A stretch of DNA of 64,000 nt from Thermocatellispora tengchongensis (GCF_014202315.1 NZ_JACHGN010000025.1:1-64000); one strand, 5' to 3'; counted from the stretch's first letter, positions 8,850-18,381 are shown. Made by a program: numbers and translations. The notes: generated by a model from the letters alone, not told the origin.

Positions 8850-9698
8850 TCAGATCTTCGAGACCTGGTTGAACGACAGCTCCACCGGCGTCTCGCGGCC
8901 GAAGATCGACACCAGCACCTTGAGCTTCTGCGACTCGGCGCTGATCTCGCTGACCGTGGCGGGCAGCGTGGCGAACGGGCCGTCCATGACCGTGACCGAC
9001 TCGCCCACCTCGAAGTCGACGGTGGTGGTCGTGGCCTTGGCCGTGGTCTTCTTGGTCTCCTCGGCCGGCTCGGGGGCCAGCAGCTTGGCGACCTCGTCGA
9101 GGTTGAGCGGGCTGGGCTTGTTGGACAGGCCGACGAAGCCGGTCACACCGGGCGTGTTGCGCACCGCGGCCCAGGACTCGTCGGACAGCTCCATGCGCAC
9201 CAGGACGTAGCCGGGCAGCACCCGCTCCTTGACCGGGACCTTCTTGCCGCTCTTGAACTCGGTCACGGTGTGGGTCGGCACCTCGACCTGGAAGATGTAG
9301 TCCTCCATGTTGAGGGAGCCGGTGCGGCTTTCGATGTTGGACTTCACCCGGTTCTCGTAGCCGGCGTAGGAGTGGATCACATACCACTCGCCCGGGAGGC
9401 CGCGCATCTGGCGCTTGAACTCCTCGACCGGGTCGACGTCGGGCTCGGTGTCGGTGTCGGTGTCGGCCTGCTCGGCCACGGCGGGCGCCGCGGGCTCCTC
9501 GGCCTCGTCCTCGGACTCCTCGTCGTCTTCGGAGTCGCCGGAGTCCTCGTGCTCGTCGTACTCGTCGAAGCCGTCGTCGTCGAAGTCGTCGTCGGACTCG
9601 CCGTACGCGGGGCGCGACTCGGCGACCTGCGCGGCGTTCTCCGGCTCACCCTCCCACTCCTCGCGGGACTCGCCGGCCGACAGTGGGAACTCGGACAC
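8850..9698 (-). CDS. nusG: Transcription termination/antitermination protein NusG with acidic N-terminal extension
   Basis: NusG couples RNA polymerase with ribosomes and Rho. Residues from about 100 carry the NGN domain ([55 protein letters not shown]) and the C-terminal KOW domain ([20 protein letters not shown] to [10 protein letters not shown]). The first ~95 residues are a highly acidic Asp/Glu/Ser tract, longer than in most bacteria but typical of actinobacterial NusG. The GTG at 9698 was chosen (282 residues) because GAAAGAG sits at a proper distance; the frame is open to 9752. It follows secE by 65 bases in one operon. Confidence 0.96.
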   Translation of the reverse strand: MSEFPLSAGESREEWEGEPENAAQVAESRPAYGESDDDFDDDGFDEYDEHEDSGDSEDDEESEDEAEEPAAPAVAEQADTDTDTEPDVDPVEEFKRQMRGLPGEWYVIHSYAGYENRVKSNIESRTGSLNMEDYIFQVEVPTHTVTEFKSGKKVPVKERVLPGYVLVRMELSDESWAAVRNTPGVTGFVGLSNKPSPLNLDEVAKLLAPEPAEETKKTTAKATTTTVDFEVGESVTVMDGPFATLPATVSEISAESQKLKVLVSIFGRETPVELSFNQVSKI

Positions 9699-9763
9699 GG
9701 TGACTCTTTCTCTTTCGTCGAATGGGCTGGTGCTCCCGGTGGGCGAGCCCACCGGCTATCGGC

Positions 9764-10039
9764 TCAACTACCGCCGAAGACCGCCAGCACACCCTCCGTG
9801 AGCACGAAGTCTAGCGCGGACACGATGCCGACCATGATCAACACGAAGACGAGGACCACGGAGGTGTAGGTGATGAGATCCTTACGCGTCGGCCAGATGA
9901 CCTTACGCAGCTCCGCGACGATCTGCCGATAGAAAAGCGCGGGAGAAGTGCGCTTCTTCCCGCTCGGCCTGCTTGGCTTGTCTGCGGTTTCGCCGCGCGT
10001 GTCGATCGCCACAGTCCTCACCCGATTCGTCGTGTCCAT
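9764..10039 (-). CDS. secE: Preprotein translocase subunit SecE
   Basis: SecE clamps SecY in the membrane translocon. The 91-residue protein has a polar N-terminus ([17 protein letters not shown]), the conserved amphipathic helix [20 protein letters not shown] and one transmembrane helix (about 58-82, [20 protein letters not shown]), the single-span form usual in actinobacteria. It lies just downstream of tRNA-Trp and upstream of nusG, the conserved actinobacterial order. Confidence 0.97.
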   Translation of the reverse strand: MDTTNRVRTVAIDTRGETADKPSRPSGKKRTSPALFYRQIVAELRKVIWPTRKDLITYTSVVLVFVLIMVGIVSALDFVLTEGVLAVFGGS

Positions 10040-10085
10040 CGCAACGCGGCGCGCTTACACGCCTGCCGCGCGGACCGCTTCTCGC

Positions 10086-10157
10086 AGGGCACGAGGGACT
10101 CGAACCCCCAACCGCCGGTTTTGGAGACCGGTGCGCTACCAATTGCGCTAGTGCCCT
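10086..10157 (-). tRNA. trnW: tRNA-Trp (CCA anticodon)
   Basis: Read on the minus strand from 10157: acceptor stem AGGGCAC pairs with GTGCCCT at 10092-10086; D-arm GCGCAATTGGTAGCGC; anticodon stem and loop with CTCCAAA giving anticodon CCA; T-arm GGGGGTTCGAGTCCC. 72 bases, no encoded CCA end, no variable-arm anomaly. A tRNA-Trp directly ahead of secE-nusG is the standard arrangement in actinobacteria. Confidence 0.97.
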
Positions 10158-10410
10158 AAGTCGTGACTCACCTTACATCCGGATCAGCGGAAGTCGAACC
10201 AGTGACTCACCGGCCGGGCGCAGTGAGGAACTGTCGCGCGGCCATGCCGCAGTCTACGGGGGATTGGGCCTCACGTCGAACCGAAACACGATCGAACCGG
10301 ATTCCGGGGTCTTCAGCCGGGTCCGCATGGGTTCGTACGAGGCGCTCCGGAAGCGTCCAGATGCTGGATATGCGGCGGGAACACGGCCGCGCGTCTGGAA
10401 CCATGGAGGT

Positions 10411-11616
10411 ATGACCCGACCTCGCATCTCAGCGCGCATCTCAGCGATCTCCGAGTCCGCGACCCTCGCCGTTGACGCCAAGGCGAAGGCCATGAAGGCG
10501 GCCGGGCGCCCGGTCATCGGATTCGGCGCGGGCGAGCCGGACTTCCCGACGCCCGACTACATCGTCGAGGCGGCGATCGAGGCCGCCCGCAACCCGCGCT
10601 TCCACAAGTACACCCCGGCCGGCGGGCTCCCGGAGCTGAAGCAGGCCATCGCGGAGAAGACGGCCCGCGACTCCGGCTACACGGTGGACGCCGCGCAGGT
10701 GCTGGTCACCAACGGCGGCAAGCAGGCGGTGTACGAGGCGTTCGCGACGATGCTGGACCCGGGTGACGAGGTTCTGGTCATCGCGCCCTACTGGACCACC
10801 TACCCCGAGGCGATCAAGCTCGCGGGCGGCGTGCAGGTCGATGTGGTCACCGACGAGACCACCGGCTACCTCGCCTCTGTGGAGCAGCTTGAGGCCGCGC
10901 GCACCGAGCGTACGAAGGTGCTGCTGTTCGTCTCGCCGTCCAACCCGACGGGCGCGGTCTACTCGCGCGGCGAGGTGGAGGCGATCGGCCGCTGGGCGGC
11001 CGAGCACGGCCTGTGGGTCGTCACCGACGAGATCTACGAGCACCTCGTGTACGGCGGCGCCGAGTTCACCAGCATCGCCACCGCGGTCCCCGAGCTGGGC
11101 GACCAGGTCGTGATCCTGAACGGCGTGGCCAAGACCTACGCGATGACCGGCTGGCGGGTGGGCTGGATGATCGGCCCCAAGGACGTCGTCAAGGCGGCCA
11201 CCAACCTCCAGTCGCACGCCACCTCCAACGTCTCCAACGTCGCCCAGGCCGCCGCGCTGGCCGCGGTGAGCGGCGACCTGTCGGCGGTGGCCACGATGCG
11301 CGAGGCGTTCGACCGGCGGCGGCAGACGATCGTGCGGCTGCTGAACGAGATCCCGGGCGTGCTGTGCCCCGAGCCGCTGGGCGCGTTCTACGCCTACCCG
11401 TCGGTCAAGGGGCTGTTGGGCAAGGAGCTGCGCGGACGGCGGCCCCAGACCTCGGTGGAGCTGGCCGAGGTGGTGCTGGAGGAGGCCGAGGTCGCGGTGG
11501 TGCCCGGCGAGGCGTTCGGCACCCCGGGCTACTTCCGCCTGTCGTACGCGCTCGGCGACGACGACCTGGTCGAGGGCGTCAGCCGCCTGGCCAAGCTGCT
11601 CGCCGAGGCCATGTAG
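10411..11616 (+). CDS. Pyridoxal-phosphate aspartate aminotransferase (class I/II)
   Basis: A 401-residue aminotransferase that moves amino groups between aspartate (or related amino acids) and 2-oxoglutarate in the cytosol. Landmarks: [12 protein letters not shown] substrate loop, [34 protein letters not shown] and the Schiff-base lysine in [16 protein letters not shown] (about residue 237), then [15 protein letters not shown] near the C-terminus. ATG 10411 fits the family N-terminus, although the purine box GGAGG ends only one base before it; the frame is open back to 9973 across the tRNA gene, which cannot be coding. Some family members act as prephenate aminotransferases, so the substrate is not fixed. 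Confidence 0.92.
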   Translation: MTRPRISARISAISESATLAVDAKAKAMKAAGRPVIGFGAGEPDFPTPDYIVEAAIEAARNPRFHKYTPAGGLPELKQAIAEKTARDSGYTVDAAQVLVTNGGKQAVYEAFATMLDPGDEVLVIAPYWTTYPEAIKLAGGVQVDVVTDETTGYLASVEQLEAARTERTKVLLFVSPSNPTGAVYSRGEVEAIGRWAAEHGLWVVTDEIYEHLVYGGAEFTSIATAVPELGDQVVILNGVAKTYAMTGWRVGWMIGPKDVVKAATNLQSHATSNVSNVAQAAALAAVSGDLSAVATMREAFDRRRQTIVRLLNEIPGVLCPEPLGAFYAYPSVKGLLGKELRGRRPQTSVELAEVVLEEAEVAVVPGEAFGTPGYFRLSYALGDDDLVEGVSRLAKLLAEAM

Positions 11617-11628
11617 CACCAGGCGATC

Positions 11629-11662
11629 GGGCCCCGCACCGTCTTTCGGCGGTGTGGGGCCT
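11629..11662 (+). terminator. Terminator of the aminotransferase gene
   Basis: GGCCCCGCACCG pairs with CGGTGTGGGGCC (one G-U pair) around an eight-base loop, 13 bases past the stop codon. Confidence 0.75.
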
Positions 11663-11685
11663 CGTCGTTGCGGCACCATATCCAG

Positions 11686-12735
11686 ATGCCAGGTCCTTTC
11701 CACAGACACCGTCCACTCGACAGGCTCCCCAAGGCCCACCTGCACCTGCACTTCACCGGCTCGATGCGGCACACGACGCTGATCGAGCTGGCCAGGGAGC
11801 ACTCGCTGCACCTGCCCGACGCGCTGCGCGAGGACTGGCCGCCGAAGCTGCACGCGACCGACGAGCGGGGCTGGTTCCGCTTCCAGCGCCTGTACGACAT
11901 CGCCCGCTCGGTGCTGCGCCGCCCCGAGGACGTCTACCGGCTGCTGCGCGAGGCGGCCGAGGACGAGGCCGCGGAGGGGTCGGGCTGGCTGGAGATCCAG
12001 GTGGACCCGTCCGGCTACGCGCAGCGGTTCGGCGGGCTCACCGCCACGCTGGACCTGGTGCTGGACGCGGCCGACCAGGCGGCGCGGGCGCAGGGCATCG
12101 GCATCGCGGTGATCGTGGCGGCCAACCGGACCCGGCATCCCCTGGACGCCAAGACGCTGGCCAGGCTGGCGGCCCAGTACGCGGGCCGGGGCGTGGTCGG
12201 CTTCGGGCTGTCCAACGACGAGCGGCGCGGGCGGGCGCGCGAGTTCGACGGCGCGTTCCGGATCGCCAAGCGGGCGGGGCTGCTGTCGGTGCCGCACGGC
12301 GGCGAGCTGTCGGGGCCGGTGAGCGTGGCCGAGTGCGTGGACGACCTGGGGGCCGACCGGGTGGGCCACGGAGTGCGGGCGGCGGAGTCGCGCCGGCTGA
12401 TGGAGCGGCTGGCCGACCGGCAGATCACCTGCGAGGTGTGCCCGGCCTCCAACGTGGGCCTCGGCGTGGCGGAGCGGCCGGAGGAGGTGCCGGTGCGCGC
12501 CCTGTTCGACGCGGGGGTGCCGATCGCGCTCGGCGCGGACGACCCGCTGCTGTTCGGGTCGCGGCTGCTGCGCCAGTACGAGCTGGCGCGCGAGGTCTAC
12601 GGCTTCGACGACGCCGAGCTCGCCGAGCTGGCCCGGCAGTCGATCCGCTCCTCCGCGGCGCCGGAGTCGGTGAAGAAGGACCTGCTCAAGGGCGTGGACG
12701 ACTGGCTGACCGCCCCCGCGGAACCAGCCGAGTGA
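11686..12735 (+). CDS. Adenosine deaminase-family amidohydrolase
   Basis: A 349-residue TIM-barrel metal-dependent deaminase, probably converting adenosine to inosine in purine salvage. Zinc ligands and catalytic motifs are in the expected order: KAHLHLHFTGSM (HxH), GFGLSNDERRG, VPHGGELSG (His and Glu), DRVGHGVRA, CPASNVGLG and GADDPLLFG. The ATG at 11686 is used; an in-frame TTG at 11668 would add six residues. The Asn in LSNDE and GAD for the more usual S/TDDP suggest a divergent subfamily, so adenine or another purine could be the substrate. Its stop TGA directly abuts the stop of the convergent anti-sigma gene, forming TGATCA. Confidence 0.82.
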   Translation: MPGPFHRHRPLDRLPKAHLHLHFTGSMRHTTLIELAREHSLHLPDALREDWPPKLHATDERGWFRFQRLYDIARSVLRRPEDVYRLLREAAEDEAAEGSGWLEIQVDPSGYAQRFGGLTATLDLVLDAADQAARAQGIGIAVIVAANRTRHPLDAKTLARLAAQYAGRGVVGFGLSNDERRGRAREFDGAFRIAKRAGLLSVPHGGELSGPVSVAECVDDLGADRVGHGVRAAESRRLMERLADRQITCEVCPASNVGLGVAERPEEVPVRALFDAGVPIALGADDPLLFGSRLLRQYELAREVYGFDDAELAELARQSIRSSAAPESVKKDLLKGVDDWLTAPAEPAE

Positions 12736-13503
12736 TCAGCCGAGGGAGCGGGCGACCGCGAGGGCGCGGGAGAGACCGGCGATGCCCTCCAGGCGCAGCC
12801 CGGCGCCGCCGTGCTGCCAGATGAGGGTGGGCCCGGCCAGGCGGGTGTCCTCGACCGGCGCGCCGCCGCCGCGCGGGACGTACCTCAGGCCGTGGTGGCG
12901 GGGTATCCACCAGCCCGGGACGCCGGCGACGTCCACCTCCTCCGGCCACGGCGGGCCCAGCTCCTTGCGGAACACGACGCCGAGGGCGCCGTCGTACTGG
13001 TCCAGCCGCACGCCGGGCCAGATCAGCGAGACCACCCGGGCGCCGTCGGCGATCCGCACCTCGGCGGGCTCGCCCAGCTCGCGCGGCACCGCGACCGGGA
13101 ACGCGGCCAGCTCGCGGGCCTCGGCCAGCGAGACGGCGCGCTCGCCCGGCAGGCGTACGGACGCGGTGGGGACCGGGCTGGGCGAGGGCGTGACCTGGAT
13201 CTCGACCCCGGCCACGCGCAGGACCCGGGCGACCACGGCCCGGCCCTGCGGCGTGGCGGCGGCCAGCACGCCCGCGACCGCCACCACCGCGGCCACGGCC
13301 ACGCGCAGCCGGGTCCAGCGCCACCGCCACCGCCGCTGCCACCGGTGGCGGCGGGGCGCGGGGGCGCGTTCCAGCCGCGCGCGTACGGCCCGCGCCGTCT
13401 CGGCGGGGTCGGGCGCGGGCGCGTGCAGCTCCTCCCCCAGGGCGCGCAGCTCGGCCTCGAACCCGTCCACGCGCTCGGGGTCGCCGTGGTCACGCGAGGT
13501 CAC
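12736..13503 (-). CDS. Membrane anti-sigma factor partner of the adjacent ECF sigma factor
   Basis: A 255-residue protein: a short acidic cytoplasmic N-terminus with Leu-rich helix (FEAELRALGEELHAP), a strongly basic stretch (APRRHRWQRRWRWRWTRLR), one transmembrane helix (about 68-86, VAVAAVVAVAGVLAAATP) and an extracytoplasmic domain of about 165 residues with several Trp and Gly-rich turns. No zinc-binding HxxxCxxC motif is visible. Position immediately after the sigma gene, with a 14-base overlap, and the membrane layout make an anti-sigma role the best reading. The extracytoplasmic domain is probably the sensor; its ligand is unknown. Confidence 0.65.
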   Translation of the reverse strand: MTSRDHGDPERVDGFEAELRALGEELHAPAPDPAETARAVRARLERAPAPRRHRWQRRWRWRWTRLRVAVAAVVAVAGVLAAATPQGRAVVARVLRVAGVEIQVTPSPSPVPTASVRLPGERAVSLAEARELAAFPVAVPRELGEPAEVRIADGARVVSLIWPGVRLDQYDGALGVVFRKELGPPWPEEVDVAGVPGWWIPRHHGLRYVPRGGGAPVEDTRLAGPTLIWQHGGAGLRLEGIAGLSRALAVARSLG

Positions 13504-13996
13504 GGCCCACCTCCTCGCGCAGCCGGGCGATGCCGCGCGAGGTGCGCGACTTGACCGAGCCGATCGGCCAGCCCAGCACCTCGGCGGTCTCCGCCTCCGA
13601 CAACTGCAGGAAGTACCGGCACACCACCGCCCGGCGTTCCCGATCGGGCAGCGCGTTCACCGCGCGCAGCAGCCGGGCGCGCCGGTCGCCGGCGATGGCG
13701 GCGCCCTCGGGGTCGTCGGGGGCGGCCGGCTCGGGCCCGCCGCCGGTGCGCAGGGTGAGTTCTGTGCCGGCGCGCAGGGCCAGCTCGGCGCGGCGCCCGC
13801 GGGCGCGGGTGAGGTTGTGGGTCTCGTTGGCGACGATGCGCAGCAGCCAGGGCCGGAACGGGGCCTGGCGGCGGAAGGACCCCAGGTGCCGGTACGCCTT
13901 CACGAACGCCTCCTGCACCACGTCCTCGGCCTCGTCGCCCGCGCCGAGCATGGCGGCGGTGCGGTGGGCGATGGTGCTGTATCGCGCCACCAGCAC
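13490..13996 (-). CDS. ECF-type RNA polymerase sigma factor
   Basis: Sigma-70 region 2 (GDEAEDVVQEAFVKAYRHLGSF, then PFRPWLLRIVANETHNLTR) and region 4 (LPDRERRAVVCRYFLQLSEA, then ETAEVLGWPIGSVKSRTSRG) are clear; a linker rich in Gly/Pro joins them. The first available start codon in frame is GTG 13996 (168 residues). Family-like sequence continues upstream of it as DEAIGRALAGDLAAYD, back to about 14044, but no ATG, GTG or TTG exists there before the previous gene's stop at 14099. The nearby ATG at 14043-14041 is in another frame. So the true start is unresolved: rare start codon, frameshift or a shortened protein. The gene sits between two STAND ATPase genes upstream and the anti-sigma gene. 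Confidence 0.88.
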   Translation of the reverse strand: MLVARYSTIAHRTAAMLGAGDEAEDVVQEAFVKAYRHLGSFRRQAPFRPWLLRIVANETHNLTRARGRRAELALRAGTELTLRTGGGPEPAAPDDPEGAAIAGDRRARLLRAVNALPDRERRAVVCRYFLQLSEAETAEVLGWPIGSVKSRTSRGIARLREEVGRDLA

Positions 13997-14098
13997 GTCG
14001 TAGGCGGCCAGATCGCCCGCCAGCGCGCGGCCGATCGCCTCATCGTCGTCCGTCGGGAGGCTCCCCTGCTGCGGAGTGCGGAGGGTGGTACCAGGACC

Positions 14099-16183
14099 CT
14101 ACTGGGGTTTGCGGGCGCGGATGCGGTCGATCGACGACTGGGGCTCGACGGTCAGCCCCACCGCGTACGCCGCCTCGTACGCCGCGTCGCCCAGCACCTC
14201 GCGGGCGCGGCGTTCGGTGTCGGCGCGGGCCACGGCGAGCCCGGCCGAGCCGAACTGGGGCAGCCCGATGGTGTTCCACAGCCGCCGGGCCGTGCCCAGC
14301 AGGTAGGCGGCGCACTCGGGGTCGTGCCGGGCCACGGCGGTCGCGGCGAGCTGGTCCAGCACCATCGCGCTGCCCGCCGCGTCGCCGAGGCGCCACTTGG
14401 CGTCCAGGGCCTCGCGGGCGGAGGCGTCGGCGGCCTGGACCTCGCCCAGCGCCAGCTCGGCCTGCGAGCGCATGTGGTCGCCGTACGATAGCGCCCACAT
14501 CTCGCCGCGGGCCGTGCACCGCTCGCGCTGCGGCTTGAGCACGGCCAGGGCCTGTTCGTACTCGCCGCGCAGGTTGTGCAGCAGGGCGCGGGCGGCCTCG
14601 GCGACGGGCAGGCCGATCTCGGGGCGGTCGGCGCGCTGGAAGTGGTCCACGGCCTGCCGGGTGAGCGTGTCGGCCTGCCGCAGGTCGCCGCGGAGCAGCC
14701 GCATGGCCCCCAGCACGTACGTGGCGTAGCCGGCGGCGGTGTCGTCGCCGCGCCGCCGCGCCTCGGCCTGGGCCTCCCTGGCCCGCCGCTCGGCGGTCCT
14801 CAGGTCGCCCTGGGCACCCGCGACCCAGGCGGCGGCCCACAGCGCCTTGGTACGGGCCGGGCCGGCCATCGGGTGGGCTTCGAGCACCTTGTCCAGGTAG
14901 TAGCGGCCTTCGCGGGTGTGGCCGAGGCAGACCCAGACGAACCACAGGGTGCCCGCGAGTTCGAGGCCGGCGGGCTCGGCCAGCCCGTCGTCGAGCGCGG
15001 CGCGCAGGTTGGGCAGCTCGGTGTGCGCCCAGTCGGCCCACTCGGCCTGGGCCGGGCCGTACCACTCCTCGTCGGCCCGCTGGGCGAGGAACAGGTAGTG
15101 CTCGCGGTGGCGGCGCGCCAGCCGGGAGTCCTCGCCGAGGCGGCGCAGCCACTCCATGCCGTACTCGCGGATCATGCCGAGCATGCGGTGACGGCCGCCC
15201 TCCTCGGTCACGATCGACTTGTGGACCAGCCGGTCGAGGGGCGGGCGGATCTCGGGGAGCTGCGCGTCGGCGCACACGGCCTGGGCGGTGGCCGCGTCGA
15301 AGGAGCCGGCGAAGACGGTCAGCCGGGCCCACAGCAGCCGCTCGCGGGCGCCCAGCAGCTCGTGGCTCCAGCCCACGGCGGTGCGCAGGGTCTGGTGCCG
15401 GCCGAGGGGGGTGCGGCTGCCGCTGGTGAGCAGCGCGAAGCGGTCGTCGAGGCGGTCGGCGATCTGCTCCACCGACAGGGTGCGGACGCGGCGCGCGGCC
15501 AGCTCGATGGCGAGCGGGATGCCGTCGAGGCGGCGGCACAGGCGCCCGACGGCTTCGAGGTCGGGGTCGAGGTCGGGCACGAGCGCGAGGGCCCGGTCCA
15601 GGAAGAGCCTGACGGAGCAGTAGTCGTCGGGGCTGAAGGAGCCGGAGCGGGGCACCGGCAGCGGGCCGACCACGACGACGCGCTCGCCGGGGACGCCCAG
15701 GGCCTGGCGGCTGGTGGCGAGCAGCCGCACCTCGGGGGCCTGGCGCAGCACCCGCTCCGCCAGGTCGCGGCAGGCGTCGATGAGGTGCTCGCAGGTGTCC
15801 AGCACGATCAGGGCCTTCTTGCCGGCCAGGTGCTCGGCCAGGACCTCGGCCTCGGGGCGCGCGGACTGCTCGACCATGCCGAGCGCCGCCGCGACGTCGT
15901 GGGCGACGAGGCCGGGGTTCTGCTCGGCCGACAGCTCGGCCACCCAGACGCCGTCGGGGAAGGCGCGGGAGAGCCGGCGGGCGACCTTCAGCGCCAGCCG
16001 GGTCTTGCCGACGCCGGCGACGCCGGTGAGCGTGACCAGCCGCTCCTGCGCGAGCAGCGCCTTGACCGCCTCGATCTCGCGCGCCCGCCCGACGAAGCTG
16101 CTCGTCTCGGCGGCCAGATTGCCCGGCCGCGACCGCGTGTCCCACGGAAAACCGTCAACCACGGATTCGACACTTTCTGTCAC
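14099..16183 (-). CDS. STAND-type NTPase with helical repeat C-terminus (AfsR/LuxR-like, no DNA-binding domain)
   Basis: A 694-residue signal-transducing ATPase. The NB-ARC-like core begins near FVGRAREIEAVKALL; Walker A is GVAGVGKT (54-61), Walker B ALIVLD (124-129), sensor LLATSRQ and the motif LDGIPLAIELAA. This is followed by a winged-helix-like block (LLWARLTVFAGSFDAATAQA, HRMLGMIREYGMEWLRRL) and about 320 residues of Ala/Leu-rich helical, TPR-like repeats. No LuxR HTH or SARP domain is present at either end. GTG 16183 shares one base with the stop of the upstream paralogue (TAGTG), so translation is probably coupled. Such ATPases usually work as ligand-gated switches; the output here is likely through the adjacent sigma factor, which is inference. 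Confidence 0.85.
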   Translation of the reverse strand: MTESVESVVDGFPWDTRSRPGNLAAETSSFVGRAREIEAVKALLAQERLVTLTGVAGVGKTRLALKVARRLSRAFPDGVWVAELSAEQNPGLVAHDVAAALGMVEQSARPEAEVLAEHLAGKKALIVLDTCEHLIDACRDLAERVLRQAPEVRLLATSRQALGVPGERVVVVGPLPVPRSGSFSPDDYCSVRLFLDRALALVPDLDPDLEAVGRLCRRLDGIPLAIELAARRVRTLSVEQIADRLDDRFALLTSGSRTPLGRHQTLRTAVGWSHELLGARERLLWARLTVFAGSFDAATAQAVCADAQLPEIRPPLDRLVHKSIVTEEGGRHRMLGMIREYGMEWLRRLGEDSRLARRHREHYLFLAQRADEEWYGPAQAEWADWAHTELPNLRAALDDGLAEPAGLELAGTLWFVWVCLGHTREGRYYLDKVLEAHPMAGPARTKALWAAAWVAGAQGDLRTAERRAREAQAEARRRGDDTAAGYATYVLGAMRLLRGDLRQADTLTRQAVDHFQRADRPEIGLPVAEAARALLHNLRGEYEQALAVLKPQRERCTARGEMWALSYGDHMRSQAELALGEVQAADASAREALDAKWRLGDAAGSAMVLDQLAATAVARHDPECAAYLLGTARRLWNTIGLPQFGSAGLAVARADTERRAREVLGDAAYEAAYAVGLTVEPQSSIDRIRARKPQ

Positions 16184-18381
16184 TAAGGGTTAACAGTATC
16201 GTCGCTTAGTGCATATTTCACCGCTGCTCCGGGGTCAAGGTGACCGACCCCGACGAGTTCGCTTTCATCGCTCAGTGCCCGGCTCACCGTCGCGTCCAGG
16301 CCGAGCCTGCCGCCCCGGGCCAGCATCGCGGTGTAGCGGCGTTCGCCGATCGCCGCTCGCGCCCGCCGCGCGCACTCCTGGTGCGGCTCGTTGAAGTAGC
16401 GCGAGCCGAAGGAGGGCATGCCGACCGACTGCCACAGCCGGGCCGCCGCGCCCTGGAGCACCGCGGCCTGATCGTACGCCGACGGCACCGCGGCCCCCTC
16501 GGTCACCAACAGCGCGATCAGCTCCACCGCCATCACCACCCCGATCACGTCGTGGAAGGCGTGGTGGGCCGCCAGGGAGGCCCTGGCCAGGCCGATCGCG
16601 CGCACCGGGTCGCCGCTGGCCCAGGCCCAGTAGGACTCGACGTAGTCGAGGTGGGCGCGCACCCAGCGCTCGCCGCGCCGCTCGCACATCGCGCGGGCCT
16701 CGCGGCACAGCTCGGCCGAGCGCGCCCGCCGGCCCAGGAAGGCGGTCACCATGGCCAGCTCGACGCGGGCCACCGCGGCGTGCCCGCCGACGTCGCCGAA
16801 GGGCTCGGGCGGCCCGGTGCCGCGTGGTGGGGCCCCGTCGTCGAGCCGGGCGTACCGCTTCAGGGCCTCCTCGAACAGGGGCACGGCGCGCTCCAGCTCG
16901 TCGTCCAGGAACGCGGTGCAGGCGAGGCGGTGCACCGCCCGCGCCGCCACCCGGGGATCGCCGATCTCGCGGCACTCCTCCAGCAGCCGGGTGGCGTACG
17001 CGATGTCGCCCTGCACCCCGGCGACGTAGCCGCACGCCCACAGGGCGCGCGCCCGCTCGGGGCTGGGGGCTGGGTCGAGCGCGAGCGCCTGGTCCAGCCA
17101 GTGCCGGCCCTCGCCCAGGTAGCCGCAGCCGACCCAGTAGAACCACAGGATCGCGGCCAGCCCCATGCCGTCGCGGGCGTGGCCGGGCCGGGTCACGCAG
17201 AACTCCAGGGCGGCGCGCAGGTTGCGGTGCTCGGCGCGGGTCCTGGCGAAGATCCGCTCCTGGTCGGGGCCGAACCAGGCGGCCTCGCAGGCGGTGGCGA
17301 ACGCGGTGAAGTGGCGCACGTGGCGGGCCCGCAGCTCGGCGGCGCCCTCGGGGTCGAGCAGCAGCAGCCACTCGGCGCCGTACTCGCGGACGGTGTCGAG
17401 CAGCCGGTAGCGCACGCCGCCGTCGGAGTCCTCGCGCATCACGATCGACTTCTCCACCAGGCCCGCCACCCCGTCCAGGATCGCCGCGGCGGGCAGGCGC
17501 TCGTCGGCGCACACGCTCTCGGCGGCGTCCAGGTCGAAGGAGCCGGTGAACACCGACAAGCGGGCCCACAGCAGGCGTTCCTCGGGGGTGCACAGCTCGT
17601 GGCTCCAGCCCATCGCGGTGCGCAGGGTCTGGTGCCGCGGCGGCCGGGTGGGGCCGCCGCCGACCAGGAGCCGGAACCGCCCGTCGAGGCGGTCCAGAAT
17701 CTGCTCGACGGACATCGCGTGCAGGCGCACGGCGGCGAGTTCGAGCGCCAGCGGGATGCCGTCGAGCCGCGCGCACAGCCGCGCGACCGCCTCGCGGTTA
17801 CGCTCGGTGAGCTCGAACCCGGCCACGGCGGCGGCGGCGCGTTCCACGAACAGGGCCACGCTCTCGTGCCTGGCGGCCGAGGCGGGCTCGTCGGGGCCGG
17901 GGACGGGCAGCGGGGGCACGACGAGCAGGTGCTCGCCGGGGACGTCCAGGACCTGGCGGCTGGTCACCAGGACGCGCAGCCGGGGCGCGGCGCGCAGCAG
18001 CGCGTCCACCAGGGGCGCGCAGGGGGAGACCAGGTGGTCCACGCCGTCGAGCAGGAGCAGGGCGCGCTGGTCGCGGAGGTGCTCGATGAGGACTTCGAGT
18101 GGGGTGCGGGCGGTGCGGTCGGGGAGGCCGAGCGCCTGGCACACGGTGTGGCCGAGCAGCTCGGGGTCCTCCAGGTCGGACAGATCGACCAGATGGACGC
18201 CGCCGGGGAAGGACCTGCGCACCGCCCTCGCCGCGCGCAGCGCGAGCCGGCTCTTGCCCACGCCGCCCAGGCCCGTCAGCGTGACCAGGCGGGAGACGCC
18301 CAGCAGGCGCTTGATCTCGGCGAGCTCGGCCCGCCGCCCCACGAAGCTCGTGACCTCAGCAGGTAAATAGCTTCGCTCCAT
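16183..18381 (-). CDS. STAND-type NTPase, paralogue of the downstream gene
   Basis: A 732-residue protein with the same layout as its neighbour: VTSFVGRRAELAEIKRLLG, Walker A GLGGVGKS (37-44), Walker B ALLLLD (107-112), VLVTSRQVLDVPGEH, LDGIPLALELAAVRLHAMSV, winged-helix-like region (ARLSVFTGSFDLDAAESVC), and a long helical-repeat C-terminus. The two proteins align throughout (for example HQTLRTA(M/V)GWSHEL in both), showing tandem duplication. It is the first gene of the four-gene minus-strand operon; the ATG at 18381 is preceded by GAGG. The C-terminal tail differs most between the two and may carry specificity. Confidence 0.85.
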   Translation of the reverse strand: MERSYLPAEVTSFVGRRAELAEIKRLLGVSRLVTLTGLGGVGKSRLALRAARAVRRSFPGGVHLVDLSDLEDPELLGHTVCQALGLPDRTARTPLEVLIEHLRDQRALLLLDGVDHLVSPCAPLVDALLRAAPRLRVLVTSRQVLDVPGEHLLVVPPLPVPGPDEPASAARHESVALFVERAAAAVAGFELTERNREAVARLCARLDGIPLALELAAVRLHAMSVEQILDRLDGRFRLLVGGGPTRPPRHQTLRTAMGWSHELCTPEERLLWARLSVFTGSFDLDAAESVCADERLPAAAILDGVAGLVEKSIVMREDSDGGVRYRLLDTVREYGAEWLLLLDPEGAAELRARHVRHFTAFATACEAAWFGPDQERIFARTRAEHRNLRAALEFCVTRPGHARDGMGLAAILWFYWVGCGYLGEGRHWLDQALALDPAPSPERARALWACGYVAGVQGDIAYATRLLEECREIGDPRVAARAVHRLACTAFLDDELERAVPLFEEALKRYARLDDGAPPRGTGPPEPFGDVGGHAAVARVELAMVTAFLGRRARSAELCREARAMCERRGERWVRAHLDYVESYWAWASGDPVRAIGLARASLAAHHAFHDVIGVVMAVELIALLVTEGAAVPSAYDQAAVLQGAAARLWQSVGMPSFGSRYFNEPHQECARRARAAIGERRYTAMLARGGRLGLDATVSRALSDESELVGVGHLDPGAAVKYALSDDTVNP

